Shown: positions 9,991 through 21,400 of the stretch, piece by piece | Layout of the letters: each line of letters opens with the position of its first letter | Position numbering within the stretch: the first letter of the stretch is position 1 | DNA from: Teratosphaeria epicoccoides | Taxonomy: Eukaryota > Ascomycota > Dothideomycetes > Mycosphaerellales > Teratosphaeriaceae | Assembly (NCBI GenBank): GCA_021401465.1 | Contig: JADDMT010000015.1 | Location: 372,001-436,000, forward strand | DNA: 64,000 bases | Reading direction: 5' to 3' | Notes under the pieces: generated by a model | What the model was told of the DNA's origin: nothing | Seen by the model: the letters and a program-made list of their open reading frames with translations, nothing else | Databases searched by the model: none | Position numbers and translations under genes: made by a program

Positions 9991-12411
9991 ATGTGTTCAC
10001 GATTTCTTCTCGTTTGTTTCTTGCGGCTGGCGACCGCTGTGAGTGTTACACAAAATGCTCGCCAAATAGTCCTTGCGAATGAGCGTTTGCAAGTCACAGT
10101 AAGACACTTGGCCGCTCCTCGTGGCTTTGTCAAGCGCTGGCCTAATCAACAGCCGACAGGTCAACAAATCCATCGGCATGATTGACCGCCTCTCTTTGGA
10201 TGGGCAGGATTTGCTTGGGCCAGCGGACTACTCTGCCCACAATGGCCTGGGCCCCTATCTGGACTGCCACTGTGTGAGTATCGCTTTCGAATACACCTGG
10301 ATTCCGTCCACATTTCTGACTCCGATGGGCCCTCAGACACCGGATGGCGCGTATACCCCGGGCTCGATCGATCCGAAGTACACCATTCTGCAAGACAATG
10401 ACAGTGATGGCGTACCTTGGGCGGGTATTGTCATGAGCGAAGGTGCATACTCCACGCCGACTTCTGCCAACATGTTCGTGAGCTGATCGCATGATAACAT
10501 CCAGTGTATCCGCCCACAGGCCAGGTCCTCGAGTCATATTGGTTCTTGCGGGGCGAACAGACAGGTCTCCACAGCTTCTCACGACTCATATACCGCAGCG
10601 CGACGGGACCTGCGAGTCTGGGCAGCTTTCAGGAGTTCAGGACTCTGTTCCGACCAAACAGTCATCTATGGACTCATTTGTCGACGAATGAAGATCAATA
10701 TGCTCCGCTGCCGTATCACAATCCTGCCAATCCAGTCGGCGGCGTTTCAGGCGATGTGACGCTGGTCCAGGATACGACCTGGAAGATCAACAATGCTAGT
10801 GAGCCATACGTGATTCAAGAATCCGAATACTTCAGCAAATACATCTTCAGCGATGTTTGGCGTGATCACTTGGTGCATGGCTTGTTTGCGGATGGCAGTC
10901 GTAGTCGGAGTGGCTCTACATTCGGGGCCTGGCTGGTCATGCAGACTAAAGATACGTATTTCGGCGGACCGGTACGTGTGAAGATATGTCGCAGATCGAG
11001 CATCGGCTAACGTCTGTATCTCACCGCTCGAAGCTTCGCTCAGATCTGACAGTAGATGGTATGTTTCCGGTCAGTAGCAGGGCACTTGGACCATTGACTT
11101 ACCCACATTGCAAGGCATTGTGTACAATTATCGTACGTCAATCATTTGAGAGCACAGACAATTCGCTTATTCTCTTGCAGTCATCTCAAACCACCACGGC
11201 AACCAGACGCCGAACATCACCAACGGCATAGACTACCTGGCTGGACCACAGTTCTACTACTTCAATCGGGGGCCATCGGGTGGAACACTCAACGATCTGC
11301 GGAAGGATGCGCTATTGCACGCATCTCCCGACCTTGACGCTCACTTCCACGACCTCATTGCTCGACACGTGCCTGGCTTTGTCCCAACGGCTGGTCGAGG
11401 ATCCTGGAAAGGGAACATACGACTACCTCCAGGAGCAGAAAATCCTTTGGCAGTGCTCTCTGCCGCTGGGCACGACTTCCAAGACAACGTGTTCAACATC
11501 AGTGCAGGTCAATACTGGGCTGATATCGCACCCAGCGGCTTTGTCCAGATACCACGAATTAAGGCAGGGCTTTACCGCCTCACTGTTTATGCTGATCGAG
11601 TATTTGGTCAATTCGTGCATGAAAGCATTCTAATTCAAGCCGGCAAAGAGACGGCGTTGGACATAACATGGCAGGAAGCCTCTACTGGTGTCGAGCTCTG
11701 GCGCATCGGCACGCCCGACAAAAGCTCCGGAGAGTATCGGCATGGCTCTGAGCCTGATCCAAAGCACCCTCTGCACCCCGCGCAGTACAGGCGTTACTGG
11801 GGCATCTACGATTACGTGCAGGACTTCCCTGACGGTGTGACGTTTCGTGTAGGCCAGGACGATGTCGGCGTGCATCTAAATTATGTACACTGGAGCGTTT
11901 ATGGAGGACCCGGCAGCCTGCGACCCGACGCGTACGCCGGTCATGGGAATGTCAACAATTGGACAATTTTGTTCGACGTCGACGGCAAAACTCTGCAAGG
12001 TACAAGTCGTGCGAAGCTGACCATTCAATTAGCTGCAGCCAAAACTGCGGCCGGCAATACCGACGTCTTTGCTCCGAAGCAGCGGTACTCCAACTTGCCT
12101 TATACCGTGGTTGTCAACGGTCATCAGCTGGAACCGTGGATCATCCCGTAAGTCTCTCTAGCCCAGTGATGACTTCGAGGCGGGCGTGCTGAACCACAGT
12201 CAGGTACTACCAGAGCAGCTCCTGTGCTGTAAGATCTGCAGTAGCATGCTACAACCTTGCTCATGATTTTGCATTCGATGCAGACTTTCTACACCCAGGA
12301 GAGAACAGACTGGTCCTCAGTCTTCCGTTCAATGCCACGGATTCCGAGACTTCAAAACTAGCCTCCTCTGTGTATGTACAGTACGATGCTCTGAGGCTGC
12401 AAGTAGGATAG
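9991..12411 (+). CDS. Secreted rhamnogalacturonan endolyase, PL4 (RglB-like)
   Basis: The enzyme cleaves rhamnosyl-galacturonic acid bonds of the rhamnogalacturonan I backbone by beta-elimination outside the cell. The ATG at 9991 gives a hydrophobic signal peptide (SRFLLVCFLRLATAVS). An intron at 10099-10159 joins LQVT to VNKSIGMIDRLSLDGQDLLG, the first lyase block. Further introns are at about 10273-10340, 10442-10502, 10977-11033, and two flanking the small block IVYNYLISNHHGNQTPN. The large exon 11200-12148 carries GIVWELWRIGTPD-like sequence (here VELWRIGTPDKSSGEY) and NYVHWSVYGGPGSLR, marks of the fibronectin-type and C-terminal carbohydrate-binding domains of PL4. Two short introns precede the last exon, which ends VYVQYDALRLQVG. 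The order lyase core, FN3-like domain, CBM-like domain is as in Aspergillus RglB. Confidence 0.9.
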
Positions 12412-12463
12412 ATATCATCGAACACACTAGCACGTGCGTACGGGTCCAGGCGATCACGTGAAT

Positions 12464-14095
12464 CTATCGTCCCAATTGCGCGCAAGTGGGTGGCGCCTGG
12501 ACCGCCATTTTGATCATTTGTTTCAGTCTGTCTCCGTCGACCTCCAATACGTAGTTTACTGTTCGTAGAGTCTGTGCGGCTGGCATCAATGCCTGCTGGT
12601 ATGCATGGATGTTACCGTAGTTAGGCGACGAATAGCTTGTGTCAACTGGCCATGGTCGTCAGTTGTTTTGTTGAGTACGCAGCGAGCATTTCTTATTACC
12701 ATCGATATAGAAACTTGTAGAGTTCTTCACGAGCTCATCGCCTCCGATCATGATCGCCGCAGCGGTCTCGTCCCAGAACGGAAATTCGGTACCATAATGG
12801 TTATACATGAGCTCAGTATAAGGATTCTTGACTTCGTATATCTCATCCAGGAATGCTGTTCTGATCAGCGTGGAGGTAGACGTCGACAGTACGAACATTT
12901 GAGCTTACATTGAGTGCTCATGACCTGATTTGCGACATTGCCGGCAATATTGATGGTCGGAAACGCTGCGACTGTCAGTAGGAGCCATCTGGGCTAAATC
13001 TAGATGCGCATGCTCACCTGCCGTCAATGCGATCTTGGAAGCCTCCGGATCTATCATTAGGTTGATGTCGGAGTTCAGATCTGCCTGCAGAGTGCTGCCA
13101 GTTGTCTGCAGCAAATTGACGTCGATGCTGTCAGAGACAATCGAGTGTCAGTATCGGCCATCAGCTCACGTTGGAATTGCAAGAACTGACTAGCCACCCA
13201 TGATTGTCAAAGACTAAATGCAAAGACGCCAGAATCAGTGACTATGCCATCGACAAAAGCTTCATCTGCCAACTGCGCACTGACCTTGGCATTCTTTGCG
13301 AAGTCTGGATCCATTCTGACAGCTAAAGCTATATTGGTCATGGCACCAGCGGCGTAGAGCGAGACCTCTCCTGGGTACTTTCGGACTTGCTGCACAAGAA
13401 ACTCTGCGGCCCTCTCGGCCTGAACGGTAATATTTGGGTAGCCCTCGACGAAAGCTGCGCGAACAATTCGATCAGGACTGCCACTAGTCGCTTTGCGATG
13501 AGAATATATCAGTCTGGTCACAGCCATTAGCGTCGCTTATGATCGACTTACGGTCATTGCCTAGCGCCTCGTAGGTCTCGTTCTCCTTGGCAAATGCGCC
13601 TTCCCATGGCAGGACACCATGAATGTCCTCCCATGCCTGGAATAGTTTTGGCGTGTTCAACAATGGGTAGTCGCTAGGCATGCGCAACATGGTCAGCAGC
13701 TGTTCCCACGCGGAAGGTACTGCACCGGCCAGACTTGCCTCCCGATGAATACGGGAATGCAGCCAAGCGATCCGCGTTCCAGCGTGGCCAAGGCGTGAAG
13801 GCCGCATTGCCGCGCCCAGCTGTTGCTGGTACCACTGGTCAGACCTAGAACGTCCCATCCTGCCGACAAGGCCATCAGATATGGTATGAAGCCGGCAGTT
13901 GACCTGAACGATGACTCAGCAGTTGCGTGGTGACTGTTTGCATCGAAGGTAGCGCTACCAATCATTGTCCAAAATCACTTTTGGCCTGGTCGCATTGGTT
14001 GAATTGTACGTCGAACCCGTCCCAAAGCCAGGCTTGGGGATGGCTGATACCACCCTGGGACAGGCAAGCAGCAAGCTTGCAAGAATGGCGTTCAT
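12464..14095 (-). CDS. Secreted inosine-uridine-type nucleoside hydrolase
   Basis: Nucleoside hydrolases split ribonucleosides into base and ribose. The start at 14095 gives a signal peptide (MNAILASLLLACPRVVSA). The calcium-site region is VILDNDW joined by a splice to STAGFIPYLMAL. Compared with the canonical DxDxxxDD box the first Asp pair is present but the second pair is not, so metal binding may differ or follow a fungal sub-branch. Later blocks are DVLGLTSGTSNSW, AWEDIHGVLPWEGAF, VSLYAAGAMTNIALAVRMDP and IMIGGDELVKNSTSFYID. An intron with donor GTAATA near 12700 leads to a last exon ending at 12464. Several short introns are needed. It is convergent with the PL4 gene, with stops 52 bp apart. 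It probably scavenges nucleosides outside the cell. Confidence 0.85.
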
Positions 14096-15824
14096 CGTCA
14101 AATCGACCCTGAGATGAATCTGATCTTGTTGCAGTGGACTTATTGATAACAACAATGCGGAACGTGAAACCTGATCTTTCCCATATGCATGGACGGCTTT
14201 GCTCGTATACCGGCGCAAAAACTAGCGGAGCAAGCGACACTCAATGGCACAGCCGCAGGTTCGCAATGCACACAACAAGCCGCGCTAAAGATGTGGTCTG
14301 GCCGACTTATCAGCGTAGCGTTGCATGCGTTGGCCACGATTACGTAGTGTACCTTGCGTTGTGCAATATTGCCCCCCGCTGCTTTGGTCAATCTCCAAGC
14401 GATCCGATTCGTTCAATAATGTACAACCAGTCGACCACATGGTCGATTGATGCAATGACTGACTGCACTCTTCTGCCTGACGAGACGACGGTGACAATTT
14501 TGTACAAACCTCGTCTCGCCAGAGGGCACAGCATTGTCCCTTTTTCTGGAGTCGAGTCAGGTGCTGTTGTCACATTGTCACTTCACCCTGGAGTACGTAT
14601 ATGCATGAGCCTATTGATTGCTGGTTGTAAGCCGAGATCGTCAGGTTCATGCTCGAATGCAACGTTGCTGCTGTGCATTGGCATATTTTTGAGTTGCGCA
14701 AATTCTTCAATTTCTCACAAAGCTTTCGTTATGAGATCTGTGCAGAACGCTTGTGTCCAGTCTGTCTCAGCTGATCAGCGAGCCCACAAGATCGCGTGCA
14801 TGGGACCGAGAGGGACTCACAAATCTAGCATTGACGACTGAGAAAATTGTACTTCCAGATTTGTGGCACCAAAGAAGTCCAGCCTCGCGAGTGAGTAGTC
14901 GTCGGCGTATGCAAATCGCTAGAAGCAATTAGCGTAGTGTTGCACCTGGCATGGGACAGCCTGAGAAGGAGTCTCTACTTACATTATCAGAAACATTTGT
15001 CCTCATAAGTCTGCCAGCCAGCAGACACCTCATTTGCATCCTTGACAGCGAGTCGTTGTTGGACGGATGTCGTCACATCCTCTGGAATAGGTGGATGATC
15101 TGTGCCTGTCACGAGTGCAGCAGCAATTAAAGGCACTGCCTTGACCGCGGTCGAGGGTACTGACATCCTCGATATTGATCTCATTCGAGCAACCTGCTCT
15201 CAGAGATGCCGGAACCCTATCAACTCTGCTCACCCAAGGATAGAAAGAAACACCACATTTTGATTCTCAGGAGCACTTATCCTACATCGTGGACCCAGCA
15301 GTCGCGCGAGGTCCGCAAGCGAGCTTGAGAGCTTTCACATCGCCTATGCTCAATAGGGAAGGCATACGATACTTCGCGCAGACTTTGTGCACTCAAGGAT
15401 GGCCCCGCGCTGCAACGGTAGGTACTCGCTGTGCCGACGGAGCTAGAGTGCGTAAACGGTGGTAGATTGCACGGGGAAAATGGCTGAATTCAGGTCCTGC
15501 TCCGCGACGCACCTAGCTAGCAAGTGCAGTGATGTGGGCTCGAAAAGTTGTGCTGCTACTGCAAGGAACGTACAGACTCTGCAATGGCGTCCGATGGGGA
15601 GCAGAGCAGTAAGGATGAACGCCAAGCATTTTGGCATGAACTATTCCCAGCCCCCCAAGCATGTTATACCAGGGTTCCGCTTGAGGACGTCATGGTGCGC
15701 GGCCCGAGAAGGTACTTTGTAAGACGCAGCCTGAACTCACGGCAGTCAGCCATTCTCAATCAGAGTGTACACAGAGAGTACGGGCGTCTTGAAACAGACT
15801 GAATCCGAAAGACTTTCCGTCAAA
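14096..15824. other. 1.7-kb stretch with only weak coding hints
   Basis: No recognised gene. On the minus strand, about 14840-14925, a short exon-like segment reads RFAYADDYSLARLDFFGATN between a CTAG acceptor and a GTGAGT donor. It could belong to a small or decayed gene running from about 15190 to 14720. A long plus-strand frame (14134-14841) starts at GTG, is Cys/Ser/Arg-rich and has no domain, so I do not call it. Confidence 0.3.
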
Positions 15825-16815
15825 ATGCCGTACGCGACCGTTGGGCCTTCAAGTCACCGAGTTGCCTACTTCGACACCAGAGACACTGATCCACACAGAG
15901 GCGATGGCAGACCGCCAGTCGTAATGATACATGGGCTCGGATCTTCCCAGGTAGGGCTAAGCCATGGAGCCACGACTTGCAAGCATAGAGAAGTGCTGTG
16001 GCTAAATTCGCTAGAACTACTACCAAGCCGTGATTGGAAGCGAGAGCATCGCCAAGTATCGATGTATTGGTGAGTGGTCTGCAGTCTCGAAATTGATGTC
16101 TACCATATGTTGAACTGTGATCTCGAAGCCCTCGACACATACGGTGCTGCTCGAAGCAAATTCCAAGGGGAAGACCTCACTCTTGAGCAGCTAGCAGACG
16201 ATGTCGTCGGACTGATGGTTGGTATTGAATTTCTTCTGGTGGTCAACTATCGTCCTGACCTTCGGTTAGGACCACCTGCAGATTGATCGAGCCATTGTCG
16301 CTGGGCATTCCATGGGCGGGACAATGGTCTGCCTCATCGCAGCTGGATATCCTCAGAGAGCTGTCGGCATTGTGGCAATTGGCCCGGTCAGTCCCTCGGT
16401 TGTTGACAAGGATGCTTTCCAGCAAAGGATCATAACTGTCGCGAAGGACGGCATGGAGTCACTTGCAAGCAGCATCCCAACGACGGCAACAAATGCAAAC
16501 AGCACGCCGTTGCAAAAAGCTCTCATCCGCGAGCTGATCATCAACCAAGATCCGAAAGGATATGCAGCCCACTGTGCTGTCATCCAGAAAATCCAAGAGC
16601 CATCAGGCGGGTACCACGTAGTCAAGACGCCAACATTAATAATTGCTGGAGACGAAGACAAGTCGGCACCAATGGAAGGATGCCAATATATCCTAGAGCA
16701 CCTCGGGTCGTCGAGGAAAGAGCTCAAGGTACTGCAGGGGGTGGGTCATTGGCATTGCGTTGAGGCTCCCGATCGCGTAGCGCGGGAGATCGCTGCCTTC
16801 GCCACCAGCATCTAG
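15825..16815 (+). CDS. Alpha/beta-hydrolase fold protein
   Basis: A soluble alpha/beta hydrolase resembling 3-oxoadipate enol-lactonases and related esterases. The exon model 15825-15950, 16015-16069, 16129-16217 and 16270-16815 is in phase and gives 271 aa. Motifs in order are VVMIHGLGSS (oxyanion-hole HG), the nucleophile elbow AGHSMGG (catalytic Ser), then TLIIAGDEDKSAP (probable Asp) and GVGHWHCVEAPDRVA (catalytic His). No signal peptide or targeting tail is seen, so it is probably cytosolic. Its stop is 20 bp from the stop of the convergent HAUS1 gene, so the transcripts must overlap. Substrate is unknown; family assignment is firm. Confidence 0.88.
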
Positions 16816-16835
16816 TTGCAATGAAGGTGTCAAAC

Positions 16836-17690
16836 TCAACGAGTAAGCATGTCCTCAAACAGCTCACAACGCCTTTCAGTGAGGGTGCGCAGCTCGTTTC
16901 GGGCATTCTCAAGCTTTGCTCTCGCAGCTGGTGGATCAGACGGGAAGACGTCGAAAGCCGAGAGTTTTCTCTCCAGCTCCGCAAGCCTTTGCCGTTGCCC
17001 TCGTACGTTCTCCATCTGTTTTATGACTTTCTCCAAAGACCGCGAGCCGGTGCTCACACCTCGCAGCGCGCCCAGCCTTTCATCATACTCCCCTAGCTTG
17101 GCCTTCATTTGCTTTGCCTTCCTCATCCACTCCGTGGTTTGCTCCGGAAGACCAGCCGGTGCTCGAAACTCCTCCCTATCCAGATCAGCGAGCAGAGCAT
17201 TAAGACGAGTCTTCTCTCGCTCCATCGCAATTTCTTGTGTAGCGCTTCGCCGAACCTGCTCAGACAGCTCAAATTGCTCGTTCGTCAGCTCGCACACCCG
17301 GATTCCTAATTTTTGAGTCTCTGTGGACCCAAGCAACATCGCGGTCTCAGCCAGTGCCGTCAAATTCTCCTGACCATCGCTACTCAAAGCTTTCAGAGTG
17401 ACCCTGAAGACCTCATCATTCCCGTGGCTCCGCTTGATGCTTGCCTGCAGAGCCGTCTTCTCAACGCGCTCGATCAGTGCTCGCTGATCATCTGCGCCTT
17501 CGTTGACCGTGGCCAAGCCGAGCAAAGCCTGCAAGGTCTCCTCGTGCCTCTCGAAGCTCGGCAAGGACTTGCCATATTTCTTTGCAAGCCACGCATCCAC
17601 AAAAGCCCAGTCTTTGGCCTGTGCCTGCTGCACACGCGCTTTGGACGGCGAAAAGAGGGCCGATGCGGACCAGTCACCAGGGCTATCCAT
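16836..17690 (-). CDS. HAUS1: HAUS augmin-like complex subunit 1
   Basis: HAUS1 is a coiled-coil subunit of augmin, which recruits gamma-tubulin to existing spindle microtubules. The intronless frame gives 284 aa, the usual size. Its N-terminal part has DWAFVDAWLAKKYGKSLPSF and FERHEETLQALLGLATVNE, matching the conserved HAUS1 opening (calponin-homology-like region). The rest is predicted long helices rich in Glu, Arg, Leu and Gln, as expected of the augmin bundle. The promoter is shared with SKI3 and filled by a minisatellite that begins about 47 bp upstream of this start codon. Identification rests on remembered family features and fits well. Confidence 0.78.
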   Translation of the reverse strand: MDSPGDWSASALFSPSKARVQQAQAKDWAFVDAWLAKKYGKSLPSFERHEETLQALLGLATVNEGADDQRALIERVEKTALQASIKRSHGNDEVFRVTLKALSSDGQENLTALAETAMLLGSTETQKLGIRVCELTNEQFELSEQVRRSATQEIAMEREKTRLNALLADLDREEFRAPAGLPEQTTEWMRKAKQMKAKLGEYDERLGALRGVSTGSRSLEKVIKQMENVRGQRQRLAELERKLSAFDVFPSDPPAARAKLENARNELRTLTERRCELFEDMLTR

Positions 17691-17737
17691 TGATCGCGTG
17701 CCTTGTGTTAATGTTGTGGGAAGGTGGGATGTTTGTG

Positions 17738-18118
17738 AATCAGCTTGGTGTTTATTAATCAGCTTGGTGTTTATTAATCAGCTTGGTGTTTATTAATCAG
17801 CTTGGTGTTTATTAATCAGCTTGGTGTTTATTAATCAGCTTGGTGTTTATTAATCAGCTTTGTATTTATTAATCAGCCCCCCGTCGGTCTGTTAATCAGC
17901 TTCGTGTTTGTTAATCAGCTTGGTGTTTATGAATCAGCGTGGTGTTTATGAATCAGCTTGGTGTTTATTAATCAGCTTTGTATTTATTAATCAGCCCCCC
18001 GTCGGTCTGTTAATCAACTTCGTGTTTGTTCATCAGCTTGGTGTTTACGAATCAGCTTGGTGTTTATGAATCAGCTTGGTGTTTATGAATCAGCTTTGTA
18101 TTTATTAATCGGTCTGTT
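17738..18118. repeat. 19-bp minisatellite with 118-bp higher-order period
   Basis: Tandem array of the unit AATCAGCTTGGTGTTTATT. From 17738 six near-perfect units are followed by a variant with TTTGTATTTATT, then a 23-bp variant containing a C6 run and GTCGGTCTGTT at 17871-17893. That 23-bp variant returns at 17989-18011, and a shortened copy is at 18107-18118, so each interval is 118 bp. About 17 units of 19 bp and two full 23-bp units are present. The array fills much of the 727-bp gap between the divergent HAUS1 and SKI3 start codons. Most units hold TGTTTAT, whose complement ATAAACA resembles the forkhead core. Confidence 0.95.
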
Positions 18119-18417
18119 AATTGGTCGCTCAACGACCAAATGATGCAGATCAACTTTGACTTCAGCAATCTAGACTACAAAATTGATGTTCAATTCGGTA
18201 ATTCCTTCGTGACCTGCCGATGACTAATGGAGGTCCTCCATGTCTCATATTCAGTTACTGGAGTACCTCCTACTTCATGTTGTGGGAATCAATCCGCGCC
18301 AGCTTGGGACTGAACAAGGGGAAGTCGCGGCGGTCAAAGATGCTGACAAGAACGTCACCAGCAAACAATACATGTATCGGTAACTTCGGTCCGGCTGCGA
18401 TAAAGATTTAGATCGTC
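18119..18417. other. SKI3 5' flank
   Basis: Unique sequence between the minisatellite and the SKI3 start codon. No RNA gene or further repeat is visible. Confidence 0.4.
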
Positions 18418-21400
18418 ATGTCTGCAAAGGCCAACTTGAAAGCGGCAAAGGCGGCTCTTGATGCAGAGGACTATGCGAGGGCCATTGAGAAAGCCCAGGC
18501 AGCCCTCGCCTCGGATGCACAGAACTACTTTGCTCGTCTGTTTCTAGGACGTGCTCTTGAGAAGCAGGAGAAATACGACGACGCTGTGCAAGCATACAGA
18601 GCAGCGGCGAATTCCAAGCCCGACGACAATCAAGCATGGCTTGGGTTGTGCAGCGTCTATGAAGCTCAGGGCGGCAGCAAGATCGATGAGTATCGCGAAG
18701 CAGCCGTCAAAGTAGCCCAGATCTATGCGAATGCTGATGACAAGCATCGATGTCACTCTGCCATTGACAGACTTACCAGCCTTGCTAAGACGAAAGGAAC
18801 GACGCAACAGTACAAACGCACACTAGAGGTCCTACTTCCGGGAGGGCCGATCTATGACTATCTCGAAGGCCGAATACAGCATCCGAGTCTCTCCTATACC
18901 AGACTCGCCGAAATCACGGAGCAGGAAGAAGCACAGCGCATCAAGCACCAGATCGCCGAGCGGCGAACGAGGATTGGTGCTAAGATTGGTCAAGTAACGG
19001 CAGATGTGAGGCGCGAGGTCTTTGGCAGCAGTGACCTCGAACGGCTTTATCAGCACGTCATCGATTGGACGAATGACGATCAAGTACGAAGACAGTATGA
19101 AGAAAAGCTGCTGCAACGGGCCTTTGACCTGCTCGTTGTCCTTCCACCCGATGCGAAAGCGGCAAAGCTCCATCGGGTTCTTGATCTGGCTGAAGGTATG
19201 GTCATCATCCATCATCCGTTTCGCTTGGCCTGGGATATCACGCTGGAGACGAGGGATCTGGACGATTTCAAAGGATTGGATGTCAATATCCTTCGAGAGT
19301 ACATCGCCTTCTTTCCAGAATCAGGTCTTGGGAAGGTGCTCAAGGCTTGGCTCAGCAGTGAGCTGTCACCGTTCCCATCGCCTCTGAAGAAGGATGAGGA
19401 GAGTGCTGAAGTCGAGCAGGCCAAGGAGATTGGGCCCGAGGACAGGCTATTGCTTATGACCGACGGGCTTGCTGCTGCGGAGCAGTCGCCATCTGCGCAT
19501 CGTTTCGTTGCAGACTATTATCTACATCTTGAAGAGTACGAGAGTGTGGTCGATACTGCAAGAAATGGGCTGAAACTTACGGCCATTGAAGCCCAAAAGT
19601 TCGGCATGACGCTGCAAAATACAAGCGATGCGCTGAAGGGCACGTTGGGCACATCACTTGTGCACTTCCAGGCGCCACGGAATCATCCTGAGGCTCAACG
19701 ACTATTCGAAGACATTTTGCAGCGCAAAGCCAAATCAACACCGGCGCTGATAGGACTTGGCCTGATCTTTGAAGAGACAGAAGATTACCAGAAGGCCATT
19801 GACTTCCTCATTCGTGCTCTCGACGAGGACAAGGGCAACTTTCGGGTTGGCACGGAATTGGCGTGGTGTCGAGCACTCTCTGGTGACTACGCGCAAGCCC
19901 AGCGAGAGCTTGAGACCTATCTGCCCAAGCTGAGAATGGACGATCCTCGTGCGCGAGACCTACGAGCCCAAGTGCTATACCGAGTCGGCATCTGCATATG
20001 GGAAACTGATACATCAAAATCCGCACGTCGCTCCCGTGACGGGGCGTACGCTCGTTTCTTGGCTGCCATCAAAAACAATGTCAACTTTGCACCGGCATAC
20101 ACCTCTCTCGGACACTATTACGGTGACTATGCCAAAGATCGGAAGCGTGCTCGACAATGTTTCCAAAAAGCCTTCGAGCTCTCATCAGCAGAAGTGGTCG
20201 CCGCCGAAAGATTGGCAAAGTCGTTCGCCGACCAGGGTGACTGGGACATCGTCGAAGTCATCGCACAGCGTGTAGTCGACTCCGGCAGAGCCAGGCCACC
20301 TCCTGGTTCCAAGCGAAAGGGTATCAGCTGGCCGTTCTCTGCGCTCGGCGTTGTGCAGATGAACAGGCAGGATTACCAACGGGCGATCACGTCTTTCCTC
20401 TCAGCGCTTCGCATTAGCCCGGATGACTACCAAAGCTATGTCGGACTGGGCGAGAGCTACCACAATTCTGGCCGATACAACTCGGCTTTGCGAACATTCG
20501 ATCATGCGTTGGCTTTGGTGCAGGGAACGCCGACCAAGACAACTGAGGCGACTTGGTTCGCGCGATACATGCTGGCGAACGTGCATCGCGAACTTGGCGA
20601 TTACGATGAGGCAATCGAAGGGCTCCAGAATGTCCTACAGGAGCGAGCGGATGAATTTGGCGTGCTGACATCTTTGCTCCAAACTTTTGTGGAGAAGTCA
20701 TGGCGGTGTTTGGATACCGGCCTTTTTGGGCAGTCCATCGCCAGCGCTGTACAGGCCATTGATATAGCAGGACTCATCACGGAGTCTCGTCCGCAAGCTT
20801 TCAACGTCTGGAAAGCCGTCGGCGATGCTTGCCTTGTCTTCTCTTGGATCCAGTCAGGCCTGTCTCAATTCCCAGAGGGCAAGTTGCAATCGCTCCTGGG
20901 TAATTGGGCGGAGGGGCAGACAAATGTGGAGCTTACCGAAATTGATCAGATCAGTCTTGATGGCCTTGCCGGGGCGCAGATTGATGGCGAGACAGCACCA
21001 AAGTCGCTATCGCTGCTACTAACCGCGGGACTCCTGGCATACAAGCGAGCCATCTCTGGATGCTCGCGTGACTCGCACGCACGGGCGGTGGCATGGTACA
21101 ATCTAGGCTGGGCCGAACATCGCGCGTTTGTCTGCAGCAAGCCAAAGACAGGCAAGAAGTACCTGAAAGCCGCTGTCCGCGCATTCAAGCGTGCTATCGA
21201 GCTTGAAGCCGGCAATGCTGAATTTTGGAATGCCTTAGGTGTGGTGACGACAACGCTCAACCCCAAGATTGCCCAACATGCGTTCGTGCGGTCCTTGCAC
21301 CTCAACGAAATGAATGCCAAGGTGTGGGTGAACTTGGGTATGCTCTATTTGCTGGAAAATGACCACGAATTGAGCCATCAAGCGTTCAGTCGAGCGCAGT

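Noticed and set aside
14134..14841. Open frame of 235 codons on the plus strand
   Set aside because: It starts at GTG, is rich in Ser, Cys and Arg, shows no domain, and overlaps the more protein-like minus-strand segment.
17738..18118. CRISPR-like array
   Set aside because: Units are contiguous with no spacers and the genome is eukaryotic, so this is a minisatellite.
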